From positions 1,302,001-1,366,000 of the forward strand of contig NZ_CP146284.1 of NCBI RefSeq assembly GCF_023744375.2: 64,000 nt of DNA, given 5' to 3'. Shown here in pieces: positions 17,606 to 25,807 of this stretch. The stretch comes from Parabacteroides sp. AD58. Lineage in GTDB: Bacteria; Bacteroidota; Bacteroidia; Bacteroidales; Tannerellaceae. The position numbers were made by a program, and so were the translations under genes. Numbering within the stretch: the stretch's first letter is position 1; every line of letters starts with the position of its first letter. Under the pieces are notes generated by a model. That model was not told the DNA's origin, ran no database searches, and saw only the letters and a list, made by a program, of their open reading frames with translations.

Positions 17606-18979
17606 ATGGTAAATGTATATGAAGAACGATTAGGAACCGACCGGATGTTGCCGCTGATATTCCGAATGGCATTACCGGCTATCGCCGCTCAGTTAGTCAA
17701 TCTTCTATATAACCTAGTAGACCGGATTTATATCGGTCACATTCCTGAAATCGGCACCAACGCCTTGGCTGGCGTCGGAGTTACCAGCTCAATCATTATC
17801 CTGATATCATCCTTTTCTGCCATTGTAGGAGCCGGAGGTTCACCATTGGCAGCCATGGCTTTAGGGCAGGGCGACCGGGTTCGCGCCGGAAAGATCCTCG
17901 GAAACGGATTTATTCTGCTTATCATCTTTACACTGCTTACTTCGCTCACGACATACCTGTTCATGCGCCCTTTGTTGTTCTTGACCGGAGCTTCAGAACA
18001 GACGATCGGATATGCGGTCGATTATCTTTCCGTTTACCTGATCGGTACGCTCTTTGTAGAACTCTCGGTAGGTCTGAATGCATTTATCAATACACAAGGG
18101 CGACCAGCCATAGCCATGTATTCAGTTCTGATTGGAGCCATCCTGAACATTCTGCTAGATCCGCTGTTTATTTTCGTATTCGGACTCGGGGTAAAAGGAG
18201 CAGCCCTGGCAACCATTCTATCGCAAGCCTGCAGTGCCGCCTGGGTGATTTCCTTCCTGACCTCTCATCGTGCTTCTCTCAAACTGGAAAGGCGTTATAT
18301 GAAGTTACAGAAAGAAATTGTCCTGTCTATTTTAGCCTTGGGCGTCTCTCCTTTCATCATGGCCAGCACAGAAAGCTTAGTCGGATTCGTATTAAACGGA
18401 AGTCTAAAACACTTCGGAGACATTTATGTCAGCGCGTTGGCTATCATGCAAAGTGCCATGCTAATCGTCAGTGTTCCGTTAGCCGGATTTGCTCAAGGAT
18501 TCGTACCTATTGTCAGTTACAATTATGGCCATCTCTATAAAGAGCGGGTCAAGTCGTGTTTCAAGATTGTACTGATTGTCATGTTTTCATTCAATATGCT
18601 TCTGATACTTGCCATGATTCTCTTTCCGGAGATCCTGGCAACTGCCTTTACCAGTGATCCGCAACTGATTGCTGTCGTTGAGCAATTCATGCCGATCTTT
18701 CTGGCAGGAATGACAATCTTTGGTTTGCAACGAGCCTGCCAGAACATGTTCGTTGCCTTAGGACAAGCCAAGGTTTCCGTTTTTATAGCCCTGCTCCGAA
18801 AGGTCTTTTTACTCATACCTTTAGCATTAATTCTCCCCCATTTCATGGGAGTAACCGGCGTCTTTGCTGCCGAAGCCTTTTCGGATGCGACAGCGGCTAT
18901 CTGCTGTACACTGATTTTCTCTGTACAATTTCCGAAGATTCTAAAACGGATGAAAAAGAATCTAAGTGAAGCCTACTAA
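17606..18979 (+). CDS. MATE-family multidrug/cation antiporter
   Basis: Inner-membrane exporter of 457 residues with 12 predicted membrane segments in two homologous halves. Family markers include the N-terminal RMALPAIAAQLVNLLYNLVDRIYIGH, GVTSSIIILISSFS and, in the second half, PLAGFAQGFVPIVSYNYGH. It exchanges organic cations or drugs for Na+ or H+; the substrate is unknown. The start at 17606 (MVNVYEERLG) fits the promoter box just upstream. The next gene (DUF1847) follows after 31 bp and may be co-transcribed. Confidence 0.93.
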   Translation: MVNVYEERLGTDRMLPLIFRMALPAIAAQLVNLLYNLVDRIYIGHIPEIGTNALAGVGVTSSIIILISSFSAIVGAGGSPLAAMALGQGDRVRAGKILGNGFILLIIFTLLTSLTTYLFMRPLLFLTGASEQTIGYAVDYLSVYLIGTLFVELSVGLNAFINTQGRPAIAMYSVLIGAILNILLDPLFIFVFGLGVKGAALATILSQACSAAWVISFLTSHRASLKLERRYMKLQKEIVLSILALGVSPFIMASTESLVGFVLNGSLKHFGDIYVSALAIMQSAMLIVSVPLAGFAQGFVPIVSYNYGHLYKERVKSCFKIVLIVMFSFNMLLILAMILFPEILATAFTSDPQLIAVVEQFMPIFLAGMTIFGLQRACQNMFVALGQAKVSVFIALLRKVFLLIPLALILPHFMGVTGVFAAEAFSDATAAICCTLIFSVQFPKILKRMKKNLSEAY

Positions 18980-19010
18980 ATTCATTCATCATTATATAAT
19001 TCACATCATC

Positions 19011-19700
19011 ATGCAACATACAAAAGATCTGACCTGTGTCGACTGCGGAACACAGAACTGTAAATACAAAGACCGGACTTATCCGGATTTCTGTCTTACC
19101 ACCAACTTAAAAGAAGAAGATATGCAATGGGCACTGGAACGCTACGAAGAAGAACGGAATCATGAAATCATGGTAGCCAGTGCCGAAGTGGAATACGAAG
19201 GATACGGTAAATGGACACGGGTACAGGAAATCATGGAGTTTGCCCGAAAGATACAAGCTCATAAAATAGGTATCGCTAATTGTATCGGACTGATCCACGA
19301 GGCTCGTATTTTTGCCCGCATCCTCCGGGCTAACGGATTCGAAGTGTATTCAGTTATTTGTAAGGTAGCAGGGAAAGCCAAATCATCTATCGGCATTCCG
19401 AAAGCCTGTGAATCGATTGGGGCAGCCATGTGTAACCCGATCCTTCAGGCACGACTGCTGAATGAAGCCCAAACGGACCTGAATGTAGTAATCGGCTTAT
19501 GTGTCGGACACGACAGTTTATTCTATAAATATTCCGAGGCATATACAACAACACTGATTACGAAAGACCGCGTCACCGGAAATAATCCGGCAGCTCCTCT
19601 CTATACAGCCCATTCGTATTATCGGAAGAAATTCAACCTGGACGAGCCGAAAATAAGTCACCCGTCAGCGGAGGGCTCAAACGAAAATTTGCCCAAATAA
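19011..19700 (+). CDS. DUF1847 family cysteine-rich protein
   Basis: 229-residue cytoplasmic protein of the DUF1847 family, function unknown. The N-terminus (TCVDCGTQNCKY then YPDFCLTT) has a cluster of cysteines that looks like a metal-binding site. Conserved stretches further on include KIGIANCIGLIHEAR, VICKVAGKAKSSIGIP, MCNPILQARLLNEAQTDLNVVIGLCVGHDSLF and CVGHD. The start at 19011 is preferred over the longer frame from 18966, which would overlap the transporter gene. It ends 12 bp before the -7 box of topB. Confidence 0.88.
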   Translation: MQHTKDLTCVDCGTQNCKYKDRTYPDFCLTTNLKEEDMQWALERYEEERNHEIMVASAEVEYEGYGKWTRVQEIMEFARKIQAHKIGIANCIGLIHEARIFARILRANGFEVYSVICKVAGKAKSSIGIPKACESIGAAMCNPILQARLLNEAQTDLNVVIGLCVGHDSLFYKYSEAYTTTLITKDRVTGNNPAAPLYTAHSYYRKKFNLDEPKISHPSAEGSNENLPK

Positions 19701-19719
19701 AGCGGAAAATGTAACTTTG
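19688..19719 (+). promoter_or_regulatory. Promoter of topB
   Basis: TTTG at 19688-19691 and TAACTTTG at 19712-19719, separated by 20 bp: a full match to the Bacteroidales -33/-7 consensus, with the -33 box inside the end of the DUF1847 gene. Confidence 0.75.
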
Positions 19720-19749
19720 CCATATTTAAATCGTGTTAGAGAAGATAAG

Positions 19750-21834
19750 ATGAAAGTTTGTATTGCCGAAAAACCGAGTGTGGCTCGTGAAATAGCCGAG
19801 GTATTAGGGGCTACGGAAAAGAAGAATGGATACATCGAAGGGAACGGATATCAGGTAACCTGGACATTCGGTCATTTGTGTACCCTTAAGGAACCGCACG
19901 ATTATACACCCGACTGGAAACGGTGGTCGTTGTCTTCTCTGCCGATGGTTCCGCCACGTTTCGGTATCAAACTAATCAGTAATCCAACCTACGAACAACA
20001 GTTTAAGATCATCGAAGGTCTGATGCAAAAGGCTGAAATGATCATCAACTGCGGAGATGCCGGGCAGGAAGGAGAATTGATCCAACGATGGGTAATGCAA
20101 AAAGCCGGAGCCAAATGTCCGGTTTATCGTTTATGGATTTCTTCACTGACAGAAGAAGCCATCCGCGAAGGTTTTCAGAAGCTGAAGGAACAAGCCGAGT
20201 TTAACCGGCTGTATGAAGCAGGATTGTCACGGGCTATTGGCGACTGGCTGTTAGGAATGAATGCCACCCGTCTTTATACATTACGCTACGGGCAAAACAA
20301 ACAGGTGCTTTCTATCGGGCGTGTTCAAACACCAACGCTGGCACTCATCGTCAACCGGCAGGAAGAAATAGAGAATTTCAAGCCGGAGCCTTATTGGGAG
20401 CTGAAGACAGTCTATAGGGACGTAACATTCTCAGCTACCAAAGGAAAATTCACCCAAAAGGAAGAAGGCGAGAAATTCCTCGAAACCGTGCGGACATCCG
20501 ACTTTACGGTGACGGACGTTTCTACGAAAAAAGGAAAGGAATATGCACCGCGTCTCTTCGACCTGACTTCTCTCCAGGTGGAATGTAACAAGAAGTATGC
20601 TTTCACGGCAGACGATACGTTGAAGCTTATCCAATCGCTCTACGAAAAGAAAGTTACAACCTACCCTCGTGTAGATACTACCTTCTTAAGTGATGATATT
20701 TATCCGAAGGTACCCAATACCCTGAACGGCTTAGTGGACTACGGCGAACTGGTGGCTCCGTTGAAAGGAATCAAGTTACCGAAAAGCAAACGAGTTTTTG
20801 ATAATTCCAAGGTAACCGATCACCACGCCATTATTCCGACAGGCGTTCCTGCGCGGAATTTATCAGACAACGAACGGAAGGTATATGACTTAGTGGCACG
20901 ACGTTTTATTGCAGCTTTTTACCCCGACTGTGAGATCTCTACAACAACAGTCATGGGAAAAGTGGAAAAAGTAGAATTCAAAGTCACCGGAAAACAAATC
21001 CTGAAACCAGGCTGGCGTGTCGTTTTCGGGGCAGATCAGAAAGATCCGGATGCAGATCCGAATCAGCAGGATGAAGAAAAAGTTTTACCGGACTTTGTAA
21101 TCGGAGAAAGTGGTCCGCATCAACCGCTGCTGAAAGAAACGTGGACAACTCCACCCAAGCCCTATACGGAAGCGACACTCTTACGGGCCATGGAAACAGC
21201 CGGTAAGTTAGTGGACAATGACGAATTACGCGATGCTTTGAAAGAGAACGGAATTGGTCGTCCGTCTACCCGTGCCGCCATTATCGAAACCCTGTTCAAA
21301 CGAAATTATATTCGCAAAGAACGCAAGAGTCTGTTCCCGACAGCCACGGGAACGGAATTGATTCATGTAATTCAAGAAGAACTACTGAAAAGTGCAGAAC
21401 TAACCGGCTTATGGGAGAAAAAACTGCGCCAGATAGAAAAAGGTTCGTATGAAGCACGTACCTTCTTAGAAGAATTAAAACAGATGGTCAATCAAATCGT
21501 CATCAATGTTCTCTCTGATCAAAGCGGGCGCAGCATTACCATCGAACAAAAAAAGGCAGAAGAAGAAAAGCCGAAAAAGAATAAAGCCGTTTCTGCATCC
21601 AAGGAAACTGGAGAAAAGAAACCACGCAAGCCTCGTAAAAAGGCAGAGAATGCTCCTGCCGTCTGCCCGGTTTGTCATAAAGGGACGTTACTTCGGGGGA
21701 AAACCGCCTATGGTTGTTCCGAATATAAAAACGGCTGTACATTCCGGCTCGATTATGCGACCTATGGAGAAAACCTGACGAATGAGCAGTTAACACAAAT
21801 CGTCAATCAATATACTTCAGAGCAAAAATCATAA
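19750..21834 (+). CDS. topB: DNA topoisomerase III
   Basis: Type IA topoisomerase of 694 residues that decatenates DNA through a transient 5'-phosphotyrosine link. The Toprim domain begins at once (MKVCIAEKPSVAREIAEVLG) and carries the acidic cluster as CGDAGQEGELIQRW, a variant of the usual DPDREGE. The catalytic tyrosine is in TTYPRVDTTFLSDD (about residue 304). GVPARNLSDNERKVYDLVARRF and GIGRPSTRAAIIETL are further family motifs. A single C4 zinc ribbon lies at the C-terminus (CPVCHKGTLL then YGCSEYKNGC, about residues 638-670) after a lysine-rich linker. The start at 19750 is fixed by the promoter; the frame open from 19717 begins inside it. Confidence 0.96.
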   Translation: MKVCIAEKPSVAREIAEVLGATEKKNGYIEGNGYQVTWTFGHLCTLKEPHDYTPDWKRWSLSSLPMVPPRFGIKLISNPTYEQQFKIIEGLMQKAEMIINCGDAGQEGELIQRWVMQKAGAKCPVYRLWISSLTEEAIREGFQKLKEQAEFNRLYEAGLSRAIGDWLLGMNATRLYTLRYGQNKQVLSIGRVQTPTLALIVNRQEEIENFKPEPYWELKTVYRDVTFSATKGKFTQKEEGEKFLETVRTSDFTVTDVSTKKGKEYAPRLFDLTSLQVECNKKYAFTADDTLKLIQSLYEKKVTTYPRVDTTFLSDDIYPKVPNTLNGLVDYGELVAPLKGIKLPKSKRVFDNSKVTDHHAIIPTGVPARNLSDNERKVYDLVARRFIAAFYPDCEISTTTVMGKVEKVEFKVTGKQILKPGWRVVFGADQKDPDADPNQQDEEKVLPDFVIGESGPHQPLLKETWTTPPKPYTEATLLRAMETAGKLVDNDELRDALKENGIGRPSTRAAIIETLFKRNYIRKERKSLFPTATGTELIHVIQEELLKSAELTGLWEKKLRQIEKGSYEARTFLEELKQMVNQIVINVLSDQSGRSITIEQKKAEEEKPKKNKAVSASKETGEKKPRKPRKKAENAPAVCPVCHKGTLLRGKTAYGCSEYKNGCTFRLDYATYGENLTNEQLTQIVNQYTSEQKS

Positions 21835-21848
21835 TTTAATACCCATAA

Positions 21849-21878
21849 AAAAGAGGATGAGTGACCTCATCCTCTTTT
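21849..21878. terminator. Bidirectional terminator between topB and serS
   Basis: AAAAGAGGATGAG and CTCATCCTCTTTT form a perfect 13-bp stem with a TGAC loop, with A and T runs on the two sides so that it serves both convergent genes. Confidence 0.93.
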
Positions 21879-21898
21879 CTTCCCTATGTTATTTCCGA

Positions 21899-23173
21899 TT
21901 ATTTGATCATATCAAATCCTGTATAAGGAACCAGTGCCTTCGGAATACGGATACCTTCTTCCGTCTGGTTATTTTCCAACAAGGCAGCCACAATACGCGG
22001 TAATGCCAAAGCACTACCATTCAACGTATGGCACAACTGGATCTTTTTATCAGCATCACGATAACGACATTTCAAGCGATTAGCCTGGTATGTATCGAAA
22101 TTAGAAACTGAACTGACTTCCAACCAGCGTTTCTGGGCTTCTGAATATACTTCAAAGTCATAACAGATAGCGGCTGTAAAACTGATATCACCACCACACA
22201 GACGTAAAATACGATACGGAAGTTCCAGCTTCTGCAACAGACCTTCTACATGATCTAACATTTCCTGATGTGACTGTCTGGAATGTTCCGGCTTGTCAAT
22301 ACGAACCAATTCTACCTTTGAGAATTCATGCAGACGATTCAAACCACGTACATCCTTACCATACGAACCTGCTTCACGACGGAAACACTGTGTATAGGCA
22401 CAATTCTTGATCGGCAACTGCTTTTCATCCAGGATAACATCCCGATAGATATTTGTAACCGGAACTTCGGCAGTCGGGATCAGATACAAATCATCCAGAT
22501 TACAATGATACATCTGGCCTTCTTTATCTGGTAACTGACCTGTACCATAACCTGAAGCAGCATTCACAACCGTCGGCGGCATTACTTCAATATAACCGGC
22601 ACTGCGAGCTTCATCCAGGAAGAAATTGATCAACGCACGCTGCAACCGTGCACCCTGACCGATATAAACCGGGAATCCGGCTCCTGTAATCTTTACACCC
22701 AGATCAAAATCAATCAAATTGTATTTCTTAGCCAGCTCCCAATGAGGCAATGCATTCTTAGGCAATTCTGTTTCCATTCCACCCATCTTGACAACCAGGT
22801 TATCCTCAGCTCCATTTCCTTCAGGAACTTCATCGTAAGGAACATTCGGAATGGTGTAAAGCAGATTCTGCATATCTTCAGCAGCCTGATCCATTTCAGT
22901 CTGTAAAGCCTTATTGCCTTCTTTAATTTCCGATACTTTTTTCTTGGCAGCTTCAGCCTCATCTTTCTTGCCTTCTTTCATCAGGCCGCCAATGGACTTA
23001 GAAAGCTGATTGACTTCAGACAAGTTCTTATCTAATTGGTTTTGCGCACTTTTTCTCTTTTCATTCAGTTCGAGTACCTGCGCAATCGTCTCTTTCGCAT
23101 TTTTGAAGTGCTTTTTCTCCAGACCTGCAATGACTTTCTCGGTCTGTTCTGTAATCATTTTTAGAGTCAACAT
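21899..23173 (-). CDS. serS: Seryl-tRNA synthetase
   Basis: Charges tRNA-Ser; class II synthetase of 424 residues. The N-terminal two-helix coiled-coil arm (about residues 10-110) binds the long variable arm of tRNA-Ser. The class II motifs follow: motif 1 near residues 185-215, motif 2 with FRREAGSYGKDVRGLNRLHEFSKVE, and motif 3 with NGSALALPRIVAALLENNQ. TAEVPVTNIYRD is the serine-specific TxE loop. Normal length. It has its own promoter at 23211-23242 and a shared terminator with topB. Confidence 0.98.
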   Translation of the reverse strand: MLTLKMITEQTEKVIAGLEKKHFKNAKETIAQVLELNEKRKSAQNQLDKNLSEVNQLSKSIGGLMKEGKKDEAEAAKKKVSEIKEGNKALQTEMDQAAEDMQNLLYTIPNVPYDEVPEGNGAEDNLVVKMGGMETELPKNALPHWELAKKYNLIDFDLGVKITGAGFPVYIGQGARLQRALINFFLDEARSAGYIEVMPPTVVNAASGYGTGQLPDKEGQMYHCNLDDLYLIPTAEVPVTNIYRDVILDEKQLPIKNCAYTQCFRREAGSYGKDVRGLNRLHEFSKVELVRIDKPEHSRQSHQEMLDHVEGLLQKLELPYRILRLCGGDISFTAAICYDFEVYSEAQKRWLEVSSVSNFDTYQANRLKCRYRDADKKIQLCHTLNGSALALPRIVAALLENNQTEEGIRIPKALVPYTGFDMIK

Positions 23174-23210
23174 ATCCTGTCTCTGTTTATTGTTACTTTT
23201 TTACTGGATG

Positions 23211-23242
23211 CAAAGGTACATCTTAAAGAAGAATCTCACAAA
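23211..23242 (-). promoter_or_regulatory. Promoter of serS
   Basis: On the minus strand TTTG (23239-23242) and TACCTTTG (23211-23218) with a 20-bp spacer, 37 bp upstream of the serS start. Confidence 0.75.
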
Positions 23243-23271
23243 GTTTTTCAACAATTAATCATTCTATCTCT

Positions 23272-23838
23272 TTACTTTACCCGTCCGCCACACATCCAGG
23301 TACGCATATAATAAGGTTCACTCAGATTACTAACCATCACTCCTTTCGATGTACTGGTATGAATGAACTTGCCATTCTTCAGATAAATTCCCACATGATT
23401 AGGCTTTCTTTTACGCCCTCGTCCGGTATAGAAAAAGACCAGATCGCCTTCTTTTAGCTTGCTCCGGCTGATTTTCTTGCAATCCTTCTTCAGCATCTCG
23501 GCCGACGAACGTGACAGACGTTTATGATAAACCTCCCGATAAACAATGGCTACGAATCCGGAGCAATCTATCCCTTTCTTGGTTTGTCCACCCAAGCGGT
23601 GCGGAACCCCAATCCAGCGTGCCCCTTCGTTGTATAAAAAGATATTATCATATTCGGTAATCTTTACGCCATAAATGCGTCCTAGTTCTTTAGGCCCTTT
23701 GAAATCGGCCGGCAAAGAAACAGTCTCCATTTTACGACTGCCACAGGATGTCAGCAACAACAATCCCAAAATCCAGATTAGATAACCAGCCATGAATCTT
23801 TTATATATTTCTTTTTCAATCATTGCTTTTTCACTCAT
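23272..23838 (-). CDS. NlpC/P60 family cell-wall peptidase lipoprotein
   Basis: Predicted periplasmic gamma-D-glutamyl-diamino acid endopeptidase acting on peptidoglycan peptides, 188 residues. A signal segment (YLIWILGLLLLTSC) ends in a lipobox with Cys near residue 32. The NlpC/P60 domain has its catalytic Cys in KGIDCSGFVAIVY, His in KPNHVGIYLKNGKF and a third polar residue in FIHTSTSKG. An internal Met closer to the hydrophobic segment (MAGYLIW) would give a more usual signal peptide and may be the true start. It stands alone between serS and the divergent glycosidase-like gene. Confidence 0.93.
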   Translation of the reverse strand: MSEKAMIEKEIYKRFMAGYLIWILGLLLLTSCGSRKMETVSLPADFKGPKELGRIYGVKITEYDNIFLYNEGARWIGVPHRLGGQTKKGIDCSGFVAIVYREVYHKRLSRSSAEMLKKDCKKISRSKLKEGDLVFFYTGRGRKRKPNHVGIYLKNGKFIHTSTSKGVMVSNLSEPYYMRTWMCGGRVK

Positions 23839-23922
23839 ACCTACAAACGTTTGTCAGTTCTATCAGCAAAAATAAAGATAATCTCCCAACCTCATACTTT
23901 TACTTGAATAAATATCCATTGC

Positions 23923-23954
23923 ATTGTATAAAAACGAACAATCCACTATCTTTG
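23923..23954 (+). promoter_or_regulatory. Promoter of the beta-propeller glycosidase-like gene
   Basis: ATTG (23923-23926) and TATCTTTG (23947-23954) with a 20-bp spacer. The transcript would start near 23961, which excludes the far-upstream start of the open frame at 23924. Confidence 0.65.
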
Positions 23955-24010
23955 TTCTGGTTATGACTTCTTTTAATTCTTATTTATATTCATCTGAAAA
24001 GCATATGCGT

Positions 24011-25618
24011 ATGAGAAAAATAATGTATAGCACACTGACCTTCCTCTGTATAAGCTCCCTGATTTCGGCACAGGTCACCGAACGAGAAAGACCGGCATCC
24101 TGGGACCAGTTCGTGGAAGGAGGACGTTTTGCCGACCGTTTTCTTCCTATGCCTGACGGTAAGTTGAGTTCCGATACCTGGGGAGCACAGCAAGTTATTC
24201 CCCGCTTTATTGACAATGGCATAGAAGATCAGGTCCGTTCTTATTGGGGAGGCAACATATTAAAAGGTGATGATGGGAAATATCATCTCTTTGTCTGTGG
24301 CTGGCGGGAAGACTCTCCCAAAGGACATCACGAATGGCCTAACTCCATCGTCTACCATACAGTTTCGGACAATCGGTTCGGACCGTACCACATCCAAGAT
24401 ACCATCGGTCCGGGCCATAATCCAGAAGCTTTTAAAACACGGTCCGGGAAATATGTTATATATGTAATCGACCATTATTACCTGGCAGACAACATAAACG
24501 GGCCCTGGACCAGACAGACTTTAGACTTTGATCCAAGAGATCGGAAAATCATTGAAGGTTTGTCAAACCTTACTTTTACTCAACGTGAAGACGGTTCCTA
24601 TCTGATGATTTGTCGCGGAGGTGGTGTATGGATCAGTCAAACCGGATTATCTACCTACAACCAAATCAGCGACCAACGTATTTATCCCCCAGTCGAAGGA
24701 GAATTTGAAGATCCGGTTGTATGGAGAGACTCGGTACAATATAACGCAATTGTCAACGACTGGTTAGGTCGTGTTGCCTTTTACCTCCGTTCGAAAGATG
24801 GCGTCAGATGGGTAACAGATCCAGGTGAAGCCTATATGCCGGGAATTGCCGTTCATAAAGACGGGACCAAAGAGAACTGGTTCAAGTATGAACGGATAAA
24901 AATCTTTCAGGATGAACAGGGGCGAGCAATCCAGGCAAATTTTGCCGTTATTGATACCTTGAAGAACGAAGATAAGCCTAACGACCGGCATAGTTCCAAG
25001 AACATCTGCCTCCCGCTGAATCCGGGAGTCCTGATGACATTACTGGACAAAAAGCCCATTACTCCTCAGACGAAAGAAATTCGCCTGCTGATCAAAGTAG
25101 AACCAGAATTTGATCCACAAACAGATATAGATATTTCCTCTTTGCGTTTCGGAGCTTCCACAGAAGTCAATTTTGGCAGAGGCTGTAAACCGATTCGGAC
25201 GGAGAAATCAGGGAAAGACCTGATTGTCATCTTCGACGGACAGGGAAACGGCATTACGGAAGAGGAATTTGCGCCTAAACTTATCGGGAAGAAAAAGGAT
25301 GGCAGCATGCTGTTCGGTTACACCCGCCTGCCTTGGGTTAAATACATCGAACCAATTCTCTCTGCCCGCAAACCATCAGTCGTAACATCCGACGGAAAGT
25401 CTATGATAAAAGTGGAGGTCGAAAACTTTGGTCAGATAGCTTCTACACCTACAGTCTTGTACATTTACGGGAATATTGGGGGAAAAGAAAAATTAATCGG
25501 GCAAACGAAACTGGCTGCCATAAAACCGTATCAGAAAGAATCTGTTGAAATCAAATCGAAACAATCCTTGGATATCGCTGCTGATTATTCGTTGCGAGTA
25601 GCCTTCGGTAAGGACTAA
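24011..25618 (+). CDS. Secreted beta-propeller protein resembling GH43-type glycoside hydrolases
   Basis: 535-residue exported protein. A signal peptide (RKIMYSTLTFLCISSLISA, cleavage before QVTERE) is followed by a region with the look of a five-bladed beta-propeller hydrolase: DGKYHLFVCGWRED, GPYHIQDTIGPGHNPEAF, SGKYVIYVIDHYYLADNINGPW, EDPVVWRDS and IVNDWLGRVAFYLRSKDG. Repeated blades with 'GPY' and 'GPW' turns are usual in GH43 and related families. The catalytic residues cannot be assigned with confidence. The C-terminal 100 residues look like a beta-sandwich. An alternative start is the ATG at 24005. Probably acts in the periplasm or on the surface on plant or host glycans. Confidence 0.75.
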   Translation: MRKIMYSTLTFLCISSLISAQVTERERPASWDQFVEGGRFADRFLPMPDGKLSSDTWGAQQVIPRFIDNGIEDQVRSYWGGNILKGDDGKYHLFVCGWREDSPKGHHEWPNSIVYHTVSDNRFGPYHIQDTIGPGHNPEAFKTRSGKYVIYVIDHYYLADNINGPWTRQTLDFDPRDRKIIEGLSNLTFTQREDGSYLMICRGGGVWISQTGLSTYNQISDQRIYPPVEGEFEDPVVWRDSVQYNAIVNDWLGRVAFYLRSKDGVRWVTDPGEAYMPGIAVHKDGTKENWFKYERIKIFQDEQGRAIQANFAVIDTLKNEDKPNDRHSSKNICLPLNPGVLMTLLDKKPITPQTKEIRLLIKVEPEFDPQTDIDISSLRFGASTEVNFGRGCKPIRTEKSGKDLIVIFDGQGNGITEEEFAPKLIGKKKDGSMLFGYTRLPWVKYIEPILSARKPSVVTSDGKSMIKVEVENFGQIASTPTVLYIYGNIGGKEKLIGQTKLAAIKPYQKESVEIKSKQSLDIAADYSLRVAFGKD

Positions 25619-25645
25619 TATTCAATGAGTCTTACATCTTCATCC

Positions 25646-25692
25646 ATACAGGCCTGTATTTTAATACTACAAAAAGGAAATACAGGCCTGTA
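25646..25692 (+). terminator. Stem-loop behind the glycosidase-like gene
   Basis: ACAGGCCTGTATTT and AAATACAGGCCTGT form a 14-bp perfect stem. Each arm contains the self-complementary TACAGGCCTGTA, so the site is two palindromes in direct and inverted orientation at once. Likely a terminator, 28 bp after the stop. Confidence 0.6.
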
Positions 25693-25710
25693 ATTTATAG
25701 AACCGATACC

Positions 25711-25782
25711 ATGAAAAAGAAATCATTAAAGAAAAACGCACTTTCTATTTTGATTTTACTGGCTTTATCGTTTCTTTTGTAA
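25711..25782 (+). CDS. Candidate 23-residue hydrophobic microprotein
   Basis: A short frame MKKKSLKKNALSILILLALS plus three more residues, with a basic start and a single hydrophobic stretch that resembles a bare signal sequence. It lies between the stem-loop at 25646-25692 and the peptidase gene. It may be a real membrane microprotein, the remnant of a decayed gene, or chance. No further support is visible. Confidence 0.2.
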   Translation: MKKKSLKKNALSILILLALSFLL

Positions 25783-25807
25783 CCGAAAACATTCAATTCT
25801 TTTACAC

